This document shows, one piece after another, positions 9,299 to 17,300 of a DNA stretch of 64,000 nucleotides. The position numbers and the translations under genes were made by a program. How positions within the stretch are numbered: the stretch's first letter is position 1; the number at the start of each line of letters is the position of its first letter. Below the pieces are notes generated by a model. That model saw only the letters and a list, made by a program, of their open reading frames with translations, made no database searches and was not told where the DNA came from. This stretch comes from DAHUYF01 sp035553515 (GTDB taxonomy: Bacteria; Pseudomonadota; Alphaproteobacteria; ATCC43930; CGMCC-115725): contig DATNDG010000098.1 of the NCBI GenBank assembly GCA_035553515.1, positions 15,280-79,279 on the forward strand. Direction: 5' to 3'.

Positions 9299-10381
9299 CT
9301 AGCTCTCCACCAGTTCGGCAACCAGCTTCAAGGGCCGCGCTTCGTGGCCGAGTTGCTCGCAAGTGCACTGCCGCGGCGCCTTGTCGGGCCGCCAGCGCAG
9401 CAGATGCGTGCCGTGACGGAAACGCCCGCCGGTCACCTGGTCGTAACGCACTTCGACCACGAGCTCGGGGCTGAGCGGTTGCCATTCGGCCGAGCGCTCG
9501 CCGCTCCAGCGGCTCGGAGCGCCGGGGCTGTTGCCGGTGAAGCCCGGCGGCGAAACCAGCGCCTTAAGCCGCCGGGTGAGCCGTGGCCGCTCGTCATTGG
9601 CTATGGTCGAGGTGAATTCCACATGGTGCAGCTTGCCGTCCGGTTCATAGAGGCCGAGCAGCAGGGAGCCTACTTGCTTCGTACCGCGCAGGTAACGGAA
9701 GCCGCCGACGACGCAATCGGCGCTGCGCTGCTCCTTGACCTTGAGCATGGCACGTTCGCCCGGCAGGTATGGCTCGTCGAGGCGCTTGGCGACGATGCCG
9801 TCGAGCGCCCCACCCGAGCGCGAAAGCCAGCGCCGCGCCGTAGCATGGTCACGCGTTGCCGGCGAGAGCCGCAGCGCTCGGGAAGCGGGCAGTTCGGCGA
9901 AGAAGCTTTCGAGCGCGGCGCGCCGCCGGGCGAGCGGCTTCTCGAGGAGCGATGTGCCCGCGGACCCCAGCAGCAGGTCGAAGAGGATGAAGATCGCCGG
10001 CGTCTCCCTGCTGAGCTTGCGGATCCTGCTCTCGGCGGGGTGGAGCCGCATTTGCAGCGCCTCGAAGGCGAGCGTATCGCCAATCGGGATCGCCAACTCG
10101 CCGTCGAGCACGAAGCGCGTCGGCGGAAGATCGGCAAGCGCCGCCACCATTTCGGGGAAATAGCGGGTGAGCGGCTTTCCTGATCTGGCGCGCAACTCGA
10201 CCTCGCCGCCGGAGCGGAAGGCAAGGCAGCGGAAGCCATCCCATTTCGGCTCGAACTGCCAGCCGTCCTCGCTCGGCAAATCGGCCACGAGCTTCGCCTC
10301 CATCGGGACTGTCGTAACCGGCACCGCAAGCGCTTCAAGGCCAAGCTCGCCGAGCTTTCTGCGCGCTGCACCCCGCGCCAT
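9299..10381 (-). CDS. ATP-dependent DNA ligase (LigC/LigD ligase domain)
   Basis: The 360-residue protein has the adenylation motif EPKWDGFRCLAF with the catalytic lysine, VLDGELAIP (motif III), and the C-terminal OB-fold segment with VVEVRYDQVTGGRFRHGTHLLRWR. It matches LigC-type ligases and the ligase part of LigD, which seal double-strand breaks. ATG at 10381 gives a normal N-terminus; the open extension upstream is arginine/glycine-rich and unlikely to be coding. It is immediately upstream of the separated polymerase gene, so the two together replace a fused LigD without its phosphoesterase domain. Confidence 0.93.
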   Translation of the reverse strand: MARGAARRKLGELGLEALAVPVTTVPMEAKLVADLPSEDGWQFEPKWDGFRCLAFRSGGEVELRARSGKPLTRYFPEMVAALADLPPTRFVLDGELAIPIGDTLAFEALQMRLHPAESRIRKLSRETPAIFILFDLLLGSAGTSLLEKPLARRRAALESFFAELPASRALRLSPATRDHATARRWLSRSGGALDGIVAKRLDEPYLPGERAMLKVKEQRSADCVVGGFRYLRGTKQVGSLLLGLYEPDGKLHHVEFTSTIANDERPRLTRRLKALVSPPGFTGNSPGAPSRWSGERSAEWQPLSPELVVEVRYDQVTGGRFRHGTHLLRWRPDKAPRQCTCEQLGHEARPLKLVAELVES

Positions 10382-10443
10382 CGCTATGAACTCCTTGTCG
10401 CCGATCCCTTCCCATTGAACGGGGGACGCGCGTGCTCGTCCCT

Positions 10444-10776
10444 TCACCCCCTTATCGCAAGGCCGCGTTCTTCCTGAGGTGCCGGACGCGCACGCGCGAG
10501 ATCGACCAGCACGCGTCGCCAATGGCGCCAACGGTCGAGGTAGAGACGGAGATCGGCGAAAAGAGCGGGATAGCAGGTGCCGTCGGCGCGACGGCAGCGG
10601 ATGGTCGCGATCTGCCGGCGCGTCATGCGCCGGTAGAAGGCGACGTTGCCGGCCGCCTCGAGCACCGCCACCGAAGCTGCCGAGCCGAACCAGGCGAGCA
10701 GCAATTCGGGCTCGGGGACGGGCCCGTCGAAGCGACGCTCGAGCACGGCAAGGCGGGCGAGGGGCGTGTCTGGCAT
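10444..10776 (-). CDS. Hypothetical protein downstream of phage-type repressor
   Basis: I do not recognise this 110-residue protein. It is Leu/Arg-rich and predicted helical, with a compact core (AWFGSAASVAVLEAAGNVAFYRRMTRRQIATIRC) and two cysteines. It reads in the same direction as the repressor gene but is separated from it by about 75 bases that hold two repressor-type palindromes, so it probably has its own operator-controlled promoter. ATG at 10776 is chosen; an upstream in-frame start would place the operators inside the coding sequence. A regulatory or phage-derived role is inference from position only. Confidence 0.6.
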   Translation of the reverse strand: MPDTPLARLAVLERRFDGPVPEPELLLAWFGSAASVAVLEAAGNVAFYRRMTRRQIATIRCRRADGTCYPALFADLRLYLDRWRHWRRVLVDLARARPAPQEERGLAIRG

Positions 10777-10785
10777 GGACAAGGC

Positions 10786-10804
10786 TCTATGCGCTGTGCA
10801 TGAC
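10786..10804. promoter_or_regulatory. Putative repressor operator, degenerate copy
   Basis: The sequence TCTATGCG-CTG-TGCATGAC aligns with the perfect palindrome at 10813-10835 in 11 of 16 arm positions with the same three-base centre. It sits ten bases upstream of the start of the small gene at 10444-10776. Assignment rests on similarity to three other copies around the repressor gene. Confidence 0.4.
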
Positions 10805-10812
10805 AGCAACTG

Positions 10813-10835
10813 ATACTATGCAAAGTGCATAGTAT
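10813..10835. promoter_or_regulatory. Putative repressor operator, perfect palindrome
   Basis: A perfect inverted repeat with ten-base arms (ATACTATGCA and TGCATAGTAT) around a three-base centre AAG. It lies between the repressor stop codon and the start of the next gene on the same strand. Two related sites lie in front of the repressor gene, as expected for a CI-like dimeric repressor that controls itself and neighbours. Confidence 0.65.
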
Positions 10836-10849
10836 GCGGGCAAAAAAAT

Positions 10850-11455
10850 TCAGCGCTTATAGGTCCACTCGACGGGCGAGGCCCAGGTGACACGGACATC
10901 GACGATCGGTGGCGCATTGAATGAGATGAGGGTGAAATGCCCTTTGCGCGAGCCCGGTGTCAACGTCTTCAAAAGCCGGCGTCCATCGTCGGTATCGAGG
11001 ACACATTCGCGGTGCAGGAAGTCTTGAGGCGGGCCGCCTTCCCGGCGCACGAAGATGATTTCGTTGTCGCGATAGGCGGGATAGTTGCTGTCGCCCCGCA
11101 CCTTGAAGGCCGCATAGTCGCCGTACACTCCTGGCGGGAGTTCAACCTCTTCGATCCCCCCGGAGCCCACGCCTTCGTCAATCGGATATACCAACCAGCC
11201 TGCTCCTACATACCCCGATACAGGGACTCTTAGATTTGACGACAGGGAACCCTCGCCGGTCAAGAGCCACTGCCAGTTCACCTTGAAGGCCTGGGCGTAA
11301 AGCTGCGCGCGGGCAAGCCCGAAGCCGCGCGAGCCGTTCTCATGCGCGAGATAGGTGGGGATCACCCAGCCGAAGCGGCGTGCCGCAGCGGTGGCGTCTT
11401 CATAGCCCGCTTCGAGCCGCGCACGGCGGAGCCGCTTCGCCTGATCTTCGCTCAC
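10850..11455 (-). CDS. HTH/S24 phage-type repressor (CI/LexA-like)
   Basis: The 201-residue protein has an N-terminal XRE-like DNA-binding domain (RLRRARLEAGYEDATAAARRFGW...AHENGSRGF) and a C-terminal S24 peptidase-like domain. Between them lies VPVSGYVGAGW, with an Ala-Gly pair where CI-type repressors are self-cleaved. The nucleophile Ser is in KVRGDSNYPAYRDNEII and a candidate Lys in RRLLKTLTPG. These suggest a repressor inactivated by RecA-stimulated autoproteolysis after DNA damage. It starts at GTG 11455. Related palindromes flank both ends of the gene. A repair ligase module lies beyond the small gene downstream. Confidence 0.88.
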   Translation of the reverse strand: MSEDQAKRLRRARLEAGYEDATAAARRFGWVIPTYLAHENGSRGFGLARAQLYAQAFKVNWQWLLTGEGSLSSNLRVPVSGYVGAGWLVYPIDEGVGSGGIEEVELPPGVYGDYAAFKVRGDSNYPAYRDNEIIFVRREGGPPQDFLHRECVLDTDDGRRLLKTLTPGSRKGHFTLISFNAPPIVDVRVTWASPVEWTYKR

Positions 11456-11463
11456 CGCTGCAC

Positions 11464-11482
11464 ACTATGCATTTTGCATTGC
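11464..11482. promoter_or_regulatory. Putative repressor operator upstream of repressor gene
   Basis: The site ACTATGCA-TTT-TGCATTGC keeps the full left arm and six of eight bases of the right arm of the palindrome at 10813-10835. It begins nine bases upstream of the repressor GTG, so binding would block its own expression. Confidence 0.55.
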
Positions 11483-11487
11483 AGTTC

Positions 11488-11506
11488 GCTATTCGTTCTG
11501 CATAAT
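11488..11506. promoter_or_regulatory. Putative second repressor operator in divergent promoter region
   Basis: The site GCTATTCG-TTC-TGCATAAT matches the operator pattern with seven of eight bases in the right arm and five of eight in the left. It starts 24 bases from the previous copy, in the 126-base region between the repressor and the divergent gene at 11582, so it may regulate both directions. Confidence 0.45.
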
Positions 11507-11581
11507 TTATCCCATGCCCTTGTCCCGTGCAACCGCCGCGCTGCTCGCGCTGCCCGCGGTCCGGCCCGCGAGTTCCGCCCC

Positions 11582-12091
11582 ATGCGCCTGAGCCAAACCC
11601 TGCTCGACACGGTCGAGGCGGCGCTGCCGCAAGCGAGCGAGACCGGACTAGCAACGCGCGCGGTGCATGATCGCGTCGGCGGCTGGAATCGCACAACGAT
11701 CCGCCACGCGCTGCGAGAGCTCATCCGGCAGCGCCGGGCTGCCTTCAGCGGAAGGGATCGCCATCGTCGCTATCGCCGCGCGGCGCCGGGCGGGGCGCCG
11801 CAGCCCGCGCCGCAGCTCGAGGGGCCGACGGCCACGCCGCCGAAGCCGGCTCGCTCCTGGGCAGACTATGCGACGCGCGGCGATGGCAGCGTGCGTGCGC
11901 CGGACGAGAGCGCGGTTGCCGCGGCGATGCGGCGGCTCGGTCTGCGCTATCGCGATGTCGACGCGGCGGCTTTGCTCGCCGAGGAGCGCATGGCCGGCTG
12001 GTTCCGACGACCGCGGAGCAATGCCGAGTTGACGCGCGCCGTGTTCGGCGATCCTGCCCCAAGACAGTTGGCCGGTCGGAGGACCCGATGA
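11582..12091 (+). CDS. Hypothetical protein with winged-helix-like N-terminus
   Basis: A 169-residue basic protein. Residues 1-55 (LLDTVEAALPQASETGLATRAVHDRVGGWNRTTIRHALRELIRQ, seen in parts) have the spacing of a winged-helix DNA-binding fold; a low-complexity Pro/Ala linker and a second small domain follow. I do not recognise the family. ATG at 11582 is the first plausible start, though no strong ribosome binding site precedes it. It is divergent from the repressor and overlaps the next gene by four bases, so both are probably under repressor control. Phage origin is inferred. Confidence 0.65.
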   Translation: MRLSQTLLDTVEAALPQASETGLATRAVHDRVGGWNRTTIRHALRELIRQRRAAFSGRDRHRRYRRAAPGGAPQPAPQLEGPTATPPKPARSWADYATRGDGSVRAPDESAVAAAMRRLGLRYRDVDAAALLAEERMAGWFRRPRSNAELTRAVFGDPAPRQLAGRRTR

Positions 12092-12834
12092 GCAGGACCC
12101 GGGCGCAAGAGGAGCGCGCCGCGCTCCAGCAGCAGGAGAACCTCCGCCGGGCGCGGCTTGCCGCGCTCGAGCGCGACCATTTCGAGCGCACGCGCCACAG
12201 CCTGCTGCTCGGCGGCCACGAGCTTGGGCATGTGAAGGCCACGGCGGAGACCGAGGCGCGGCTCAGGCCCGATCCGATCGCGCGGCTTGTGGCCAACGAG
12301 ACCCTGACCGCCGAGCAGGGCCGTGCGGCGGTCGAGATCCGCATGATCTTCGAGCGCATCTCCGCCGCGCTGCTGGCGCGTGCCGGTAATCTGGAGTTGC
12401 GCGGCCCCCGAGGTTCCTCAAGCGTGGCGGAACGAGTGGCGCTGCTTCACGCGCGGCGCTACCTCCCTTGGGCGCGCTATCTCGCCGGGCAGCCGGCAGA
12501 AGAGCCGCCGCGCGCCGGCGCCTGGTCCCGCCTCGGGATGAAGCCGTCCAAGAGCGGACGCTGCGCCGAGGCGCTAGAGATCGCGATAGAGGTGGTGATC
12601 GATCAGCGCTCGCTGGGCCAATGCGATGCGGGTCGGCACTGGCGCAACGGCACGGCGGGAAAGCTGCTGGCCTATGCGCTTGCTGTTTATGCCGACATCG
12701 CCGGCTGGGAGCGCGGCGGCGCGGCGATCGCCGCATTCGAGGCATGGTGGGTGAAGCGGCAGGCACGGAAGCCGCGTCCGGCCTCAGCGCAGCCCGGCGA
12801 CCGAGCGGATGCCGCCGCGGCGAAATCACCGTGA
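12088..12834 (+). CDS. Hypothetical protein, phage-cassette associated
   Basis: A 248-residue protein that I cannot place in a family. It begins with a charged, probably coiled-coil segment (RAQEERAALQQQENLRRARLAAL), continues with a helical middle (LTAEQGRAAVEIRMIFERISAALLARAG) and ends with a conserved-looking part (DQRSLGQCDAGRHWRNGTAGKLL...WWVKRQA). Its ATG overlaps the stop of the preceding gene as ATGA, so the two are translationally coupled. The gene ends the repressor-linked cassette. A function in control of a prophage remnant is possible but not shown. Confidence 0.65.
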   Translation: MSRTRAQEERAALQQQENLRRARLAALERDHFERTRHSLLLGGHELGHVKATAETEARLRPDPIARLVANETLTAEQGRAAVEIRMIFERISAALLARAGNLELRGPRGSSSVAERVALLHARRYLPWARYLAGQPAEEPPRAGAWSRLGMKPSKSGRCAEALEIAIEVVIDQRSLGQCDAGRHWRNGTAGKLLAYALAVYADIAGWERGGAAIAAFEAWWVKRQARKPRPASAQPGDRADAAAAKSP

Positions 12835-13462
12835 GCGGCGCGGCACCGGGGTGCTTGACATTTTCGTTATCCCCGTTTTCTGCGGATAAGTCTGTGGATG
12901 AGCGCGCCTGTTGGGGATAGCGCCTGGGTTGACGCGTGCTGCGTGTTTTTTAGGCAGATCGGGTGGACTCGCGACCCCGGGGCGATAAGTCTCTGACAAC
13001 AAAAGAGTATATCGCCGTTCCCTATGACAAATTGTAGCCGAAACGTAAATGGATCGTAACGGATCGGCGCGTCGAGCGCGGTTTCATTGCTGTGGACAGC
13101 GGGCGCCGACCGCCGCGGGCCTCCCGCCGAAATGCTTGATCGGTCAAACGCTTGGCGTTGCCACCCTGGCATTCACGGAGCATCAGCAAAATCAACCTAC
13201 ACTGCGGATCATGACCCGCGGCGTCTGGATACTGGCAACATGGTTGGTAACGAAGCACGGGGCTAACGCGCCCTATGCCGTCCACACGCGCATCATGGCG
13301 ATGCGGCGAGCGCTGGCGGAGCAGGAGCGGATCACCTTCTGGCTTCGCGTTGACGATGCGGTCCGAGCGTGGGGCAGCGGCCCCGGACCTGCCGACACTC
13401 TTCACTGAACGCAGCGCGTCGAGCGCGGGCATAAAGCGCCCGATTGTGCTAAAGAGGGCGCC
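12835..13462. other. Non-coding stretch with DnaA-box-like motifs
   Basis: No convincing gene lies in these 628 bases. Near its start, TTATCC (12867) and GGATAA (12884) form an inverted repeat, and TGCGGATAA (12881-12889) and TGTGGATGA (12893-12901) each differ by one base from the DnaA box TGTGGATAA. A 9-base repeat GATAAGTCT occurs at 12885 and 12984. The middle (about 12990-13050) is locally AT-rich. A TTGACA at 12855 has no good partner -10 box. Open frames here on both strands lack ribosome binding sites and recognisable sequence. Confidence 0.4.
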
Positions 13463-14761
13463 ATGCTGCCCCTCCGCGCGCTGCTCGAACGAGGCAGGAT
13501 CCTGCGGGATTTCGCGGGCTATGCGATCCGTCGCTTCGCCGCCGACGGCTGCTTTACCGGCGCAGGCGCGCTGAGCTACACGAGCCTGGTGGCACTGGTG
13601 CCAGTGACCGCGATCGCCATCTCGGTGCTCTCGGCGGTTCCGGTCTTCGCCGCCATGCGCGATCAGCTCCTTGCCTCGCTCTTCAGCGCCTTCGTGCCGG
13701 AGGTCGGGGCCGAGGTCGAATGGTGGTTCCGCTATTTTGCCGGAACCTCGGTACGCACCACGACGATCGGCGTCATGGCGCTCGCCGTCACCGTGGTGTT
13801 CCTCCTGGCCACCATCGAGGACCAGCTTCATCGCATCTGGCGCGTGGAATCGCCGCGCTCCTGGCTGTACCGCGTCCTCGCTTACTGGGCGATCATGACG
13901 CTGGGCCCCTTGCTGTTGGGCGTAAGTTTCTCGCTACCCACCTATATCGACCTCGTCGCCCGCCATGCCGGGCTCAATGCCTCGGGGCTGTCGCGCAGCC
14001 AAGATTTGCACGAGATGCTGCGACTTCTGCCCTTCTGCCTGGAGACGGCGACATTCACGCTGCTCTACGCCCTCATCCCCAACTGCTCGGTGCGCTGGAT
14101 CGAGGCTTTCGCCGGCGCCATCGTCGCGGCGCTGCTCGTCGAGCTGCTCAAGATCGGCTTCGGCCTCTACATCGCCTATCTCTCGACCTACCGGGCGGTC
14201 TACGGCGCGCTTGCGGCAATCCCGATCTTTCTGCTGTGGATGTATGTTGTCTGGAGCGCCGTGCTGTTCGGGGCGGTGGTCGCGGCTGCGCTGCCCGAGT
14301 GGCGCCTCGACAAGCGCGATTCGGCGACGCCACCCTTGGCGGCGCGGCTTGCGCTAAGCCTCGCACTGCTCGCCGAGTTCGCCGCACAGATGCGCGAGGG
14401 CGGCACCCTCCCGATCGCGACACTGGCCGAGCGGCTCGGGGCTGCCACCGCGGCCATCGATGACGAGCTCACGCTGCTGCGCAAGGCAGGCTTCGTCGCG
14501 CAAGCCGCCGATGGCGGTTGGCTGCTGGCGCGCGCGCTCGAGGGGACGACCCTGCTCGATCTCTATCGCGCGCTCGGCCTGCCGCTCGTCCTCGCGCTCG
14601 AAGCCGAGCCGGCGCTTCCCTGGCAGGCACGAATCGCCCCGGCTCTGGCGCGCGTCGCGGTTGCCGAAAGCGGTGCCTTTGCCGTGACCTTGAGCGAGCT
14701 TATCGGCAGCGGCGTGCCGGTTGCACCCTTTCCGCAGCCGCAGCTGCATCGCCGAGCCTAG
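13463..14761 (+). CDS. YihY/BrkB-family inner membrane protein
   Basis: The 432-residue protein has the YihY/virulence factor BrkB architecture: GAGALSYTSLVALVPVTAIAIS at about residue 32, six hydrophobic segments, and the conserved segment AIPIFLLWMYVVWSAVLFGA near residue 260. Family members are membrane proteins once named RNase BN; the true role is unclear. About 140 residues after the membrane part form a soluble tail with a winged-helix-like pattern (LPIATLAERLGAATAAIDDELTLLRKAGFV), seen in many proteobacterial versions. It is convergent with the J-domain gene. Confidence 0.9.
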   Translation: MLPLRALLERGRILRDFAGYAIRRFAADGCFTGAGALSYTSLVALVPVTAIAISVLSAVPVFAAMRDQLLASLFSAFVPEVGAEVEWWFRYFAGTSVRTTTIGVMALAVTVVFLLATIEDQLHRIWRVESPRSWLYRVLAYWAIMTLGPLLLGVSFSLPTYIDLVARHAGLNASGLSRSQDLHEMLRLLPFCLETATFTLLYALIPNCSVRWIEAFAGAIVAALLVELLKIGFGLYIAYLSTYRAVYGALAAIPIFLLWMYVVWSAVLFGAVVAAALPEWRLDKRDSATPPLAARLALSLALLAEFAAQMREGGTLPIATLAERLGAATAAIDDELTLLRKAGFVAQAADGGWLLARALEGTTLLDLYRALGLPLVLALEAEPALPWQARIAPALARVAVAESGAFAVTLSELIGSGVPVAPFPQPQLHRRA

Positions 14762-14770
14762 GATCGGATT

Positions 14771-15640
14771 CTAGCCGAGCTTGCGGCGAACCTCGTAAGG
14801 GTGTTTTGCGCCCCAACGTTCGAGGAAGGCGGTGAGCTCGGAGTCGGGCGGGTCCGGCAGCACGACGCGCAGCTTCACATACTGATCGCCGATCTTGCTG
14901 CCGCCGGCGATACCCTTGCCTTTGAGGCGCAGGCTCGCGCCGCTGTTGGAGCCGCGCGGCACCTTGACTGCGACCGCGCCGTGGATCGTCGGCACCGTGA
15001 CCGTGGCGCCCAACACCGCCTCGGTCAGCGTCACCGGCAGCTCGACATGAATGTCGCGCTCCTTGCGCTGGAAGAAGGGGTGCGGCTCGACCTCGATCTC
15101 GAGATAGAGGTCGCCGGGAGCGATGCCCCGCGGGGCGCGCGGCCCCTGGCCTTTGAGGCGCAGTGTCTGGCCGCTCTCGATACCGGTTGGGATCGCAACA
15201 TCGATGCTGCGGCCATCCGCGAGCGTCACCCGGCGCTTGCCGCCGAGGGCGGCATCGAGGAAGGCGAGCCGAAGCGTCTGGCTGATATCGCCGACGCGTT
15301 CCTCGCTCTCGCGGCGGCCGCGGCTCAGGATTTCGGAGATGATCTCGTCGAAAGAAAAGCCGCCGGCGGCGCGCTGATAGGCACGCGCGCCGGGGCCGTG
15401 CGGGCGGAAGCCGCGCTCGCCCCCCGAAGCATCGATCTCGCCCCGGTCGAAGCGCGCGCGCTTGGCCGGATCGGACAGCAGATCGTAGGCGGCGGTGACC
15501 TCCTTGAACTGCTGCTCGTTGGCGCGGTTGCCCGGGTGGAGATCGGGATGGAGTTTCTTCGCCAGCCGGCGATAGGCCTTCTTGATCGCATCGTCCGTGG
15601 CCTCGCGGGGAACGCCGAGGACGATGTAAGGGTCTCTCAT
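14771..15640 (-). CDS. J-domain co-chaperone (CbpA-like DnaJ C-terminal protein)
   Basis: The 289-residue protein begins with a J domain (DPYIVLGVPREATDDAIKKA) containing the HPD motif in KKLHPDLHPG, which stimulates DnaK ATPase. A Gly/Phe-poor linker and two DnaJ C-terminal substrate-binding domains follow (GDLYLEIEVEPHPFFQRKERDIH; VPRGSNSGASLRLKGKG). The cysteine zinc-finger of DnaJ is absent, so this is a type II, CbpA-like chaperone. It is divergent from pdxH with a 131-base gap; that pairing is common in alphaproteobacteria. Confidence 0.93.
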   Translation of the reverse strand: MRDPYIVLGVPREATDDAIKKAYRRLAKKLHPDLHPGNRANEQQFKEVTAAYDLLSDPAKRARFDRGEIDASGGERGFRPHGPGARAYQRAAGGFSFDEIISEILSRGRRESEERVGDISQTLRLAFLDAALGGKRRVTLADGRSIDVAIPTGIESGQTLRLKGQGPRAPRGIAPGDLYLEIEVEPHPFFQRKERDIHVELPVTLTEAVLGATVTVPTIHGAVAVKVPRGSNSGASLRLKGKGIAGGSKIGDQYVKLRVVLPDPPDSELTAFLERWGAKHPYEVRRKLG

Positions 15641-15771
15641 TGCCAAGTCTGCTCGCCGCTCCTGTTGTCTCGTGGCCGGCGGAGCCCATCTTGACCGTAT
15701 CGACCACACGGGGCAACCGGCGCTTCGAAAATGCCGCGCCCCGGTCTAAGGTGGGGCAAGACGGGGCGAGG

Positions 15772-16362
15772 ATGAGCAGTATTCCCTGGCGCCAGCCATT
15801 CGACGAGTTTGCCGCCTGGTTCGCAGAGGCCCAGGCGCAGGAGCCGCGCGACGCCAATGCCATGACCGTCGCCACGGCGGGTGCTGACGGCACGCCCTCG
15901 GCGCGCATCATCCTGCTCAAGGGGGTCGACGAGCGAGGCTTCGTCTTTTTCACCAATTACGACAGCCGCAAGGGCGGCGAGCTTGCCGCCAATCCGCGCG
16001 CCGCGCTGTGCTTCCATTGGAAGTCCCTGCTGCGCCAGGTGCGGATCGAGGGCACGGTCGAGGAAGTGAACGCCGCCGAGGCCGACGCCTATTTCGCGAC
16101 CCGGCCGCGCCAGAGCCAGATCGGCGCCTGGGCCTCGGCCCAGTCGCGCCCGGTGGCGAGCCGCCAAGTGCTGGAGGAGCGTTTCGCCGAGGTAGCGCAG
16201 CGCTTCGGCGACGGCACGATCCCGCGGCCGCCGCGCTGGTCCGGCTATCGCGTCCTGCCGGAGCGGATCGAGTTCTGGCAGGACCGTCCCCATCGTCTGC
16301 ACGATCGGCTTATCTATATCCGCAATGGCGCAGGCTGGCGCAGCGAGCGCCTCTTCCCATGA
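15772..16362 (+). CDS. pdxH: Pyridoxamine 5'-phosphate oxidase
   Basis: The 196-residue protein matches PdxH, the FMN enzyme that oxidises pyridoxine or pyridoxamine 5'-phosphate to the cofactor PLP. Seen features are SARIILLKGVDERGFVFFTNYDSRKG (FMN-binding), ALCFHWKSLLRQVRIEG, SRPVASRQVLEERF and the C-terminal substrate-binding RPHRLHDRLIYIR...GWRSERLFP. ATG at 15772 follows GGGGCGAGG. The stop overlaps the start of the next gene as ATGA, linking it with a cation transporter and an SDR gene in one operon. Confidence 0.95.
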   Translation: MSSIPWRQPFDEFAAWFAEAQAQEPRDANAMTVATAGADGTPSARIILLKGVDERGFVFFTNYDSRKGGELAANPRAALCFHWKSLLRQVRIEGTVEEVNAAEADAYFATRPRQSQIGAWASAQSRPVASRQVLEERFAEVAQRFGDGTIPRPPRWSGYRVLPERIEFWQDRPHRLHDRLIYIRNGAGWRSERLFP

Positions 16363-17300
16363 CCGCGACCGACGCCCTGGCGCGCGCCGGCATGCTGATG
16401 CGGCGGGCCACCTACGCCTCCATCGCGGTCGCCTCCGCGATGATCCTGGTGAAGCTCGCCGCCTGGCTGATGACGGATTCGGTGAGCCTGCTGTCGAGCC
16501 TCATCGATTCGCTGCTCGACGCGGCTGCGTCGCTGGTCAATCTCGTCGCGGTGCAGCAGGCGCTGGTCCCGCCTGACCGCGAACACCGCTTCGGCCATGG
16601 CAAGGCCGAGCCGCTGGCCAGCCTGGGGCAGGCGGCCTTCATCACCGGCTCGGCCGTGCTGCTGATCATCCAGGCGCTACAGCACATCCTGACGCCGCAG
16701 CCGGTCAGCAATACGGGCATCGGCATCGCCGTGATGGTCTTCGCCATCGCCGTTACTTTCGCGCTCGTCGGCTATCAGCGATACGTCGTCCGCCGCACCG
16801 GCTCGCTGGTGGTGAGCGCCGACGAGTTCCACTACCGCACCGACCTCGTGCTCAACGGCAGCGTCATCGTCTCGCTGGTGGCGACGCGCGAGCTCGGCTG
16901 GGTCTATCTCGACCCGCTGTTCGGTGCGGCCATCGGCGTCTGGATCGTCTATGGCGCCTGGGGGGTCGCGAAGAGGGCAATGGTCCAGCTCATGGATCGC
17001 GAGCTGCCCGATGGCGAGCGCGCGCGCATACGGCAGATCGCTCTCGCGCATCCTCAGGTGAAATCGGTGCACGATCTGCGCACGCGCGCCTCGGGACCCA
17101 CCTCGTTCATCCAGATCCACGTCGAGATGGACGGCCGGCTCACTCTCGACGAAGCGCACCGCATCTCCGACGCGGTGGAGGCCGAGATCCTGACCGCCTA
17201 TCCGCAGGCCGAAATCATGATCCACCAGGATCCCGCTGGCGTCGAGGAGCCGCGCCGCAGCTTCCCGCCGGCCCACGCCTCTTCTAAGATCGCCTCATGA
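16359..17300 (+). CDS. Cation diffusion facilitator (FieF-like metal efflux)
   Basis: The 313-residue protein has four to six membrane segments, the CDF signature SLLSSLIDSLLDAAASLVNL with metal-binding Asp residues, HRFGHGKAEPLASLGQA, and a cytoplasmic C-terminal domain (VKSVHDLRTRASGPTSFIQIHVEMDG) like that of FieF/YiiP. It exports divalent metals such as Zn or Fe in exchange for protons. ATG at 16359 overlaps the pdxH stop, and its own stop overlaps the next start; the frame extending upstream merely shadows pdxH. Confidence 0.93.
   Translation: MTATDALARAGMLMRRATYASIAVASAMILVKLAAWLMTDSVSLLSSLIDSLLDAAASLVNLVAVQQALVPPDREHRFGHGKAEPLASLGQAAFITGSAVLLIIQALQHILTPQPVSNTGIGIAVMVFAIAVTFALVGYQRYVVRRTGSLVVSADEFHYRTDLVLNGSVIVSLVATRELGWVYLDPLFGAAIGVWIVYGAWGVAKRAMVQLMDRELPDGERARIRQIALAHPQVKSVHDLRTRASGPTSFIQIHVEMDGRLTLDEAHRISDAVEAEILTAYPQAEIMIHQDPAGVEEPRRSFPPAHASSKIAS

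Noticed and set aside
8385..12834. Complete integrated prophage or genomic island
   Set aside because: There is no integrase, tRNA, structural gene or attachment repeat; only a repressor cassette is seen.
13022..13831. Minus-strand frame covering the gap before the YihY gene
   Set aside because: It overlaps the YihY coding region antisense, has no ribosome binding site and a low-complexity charged translation.
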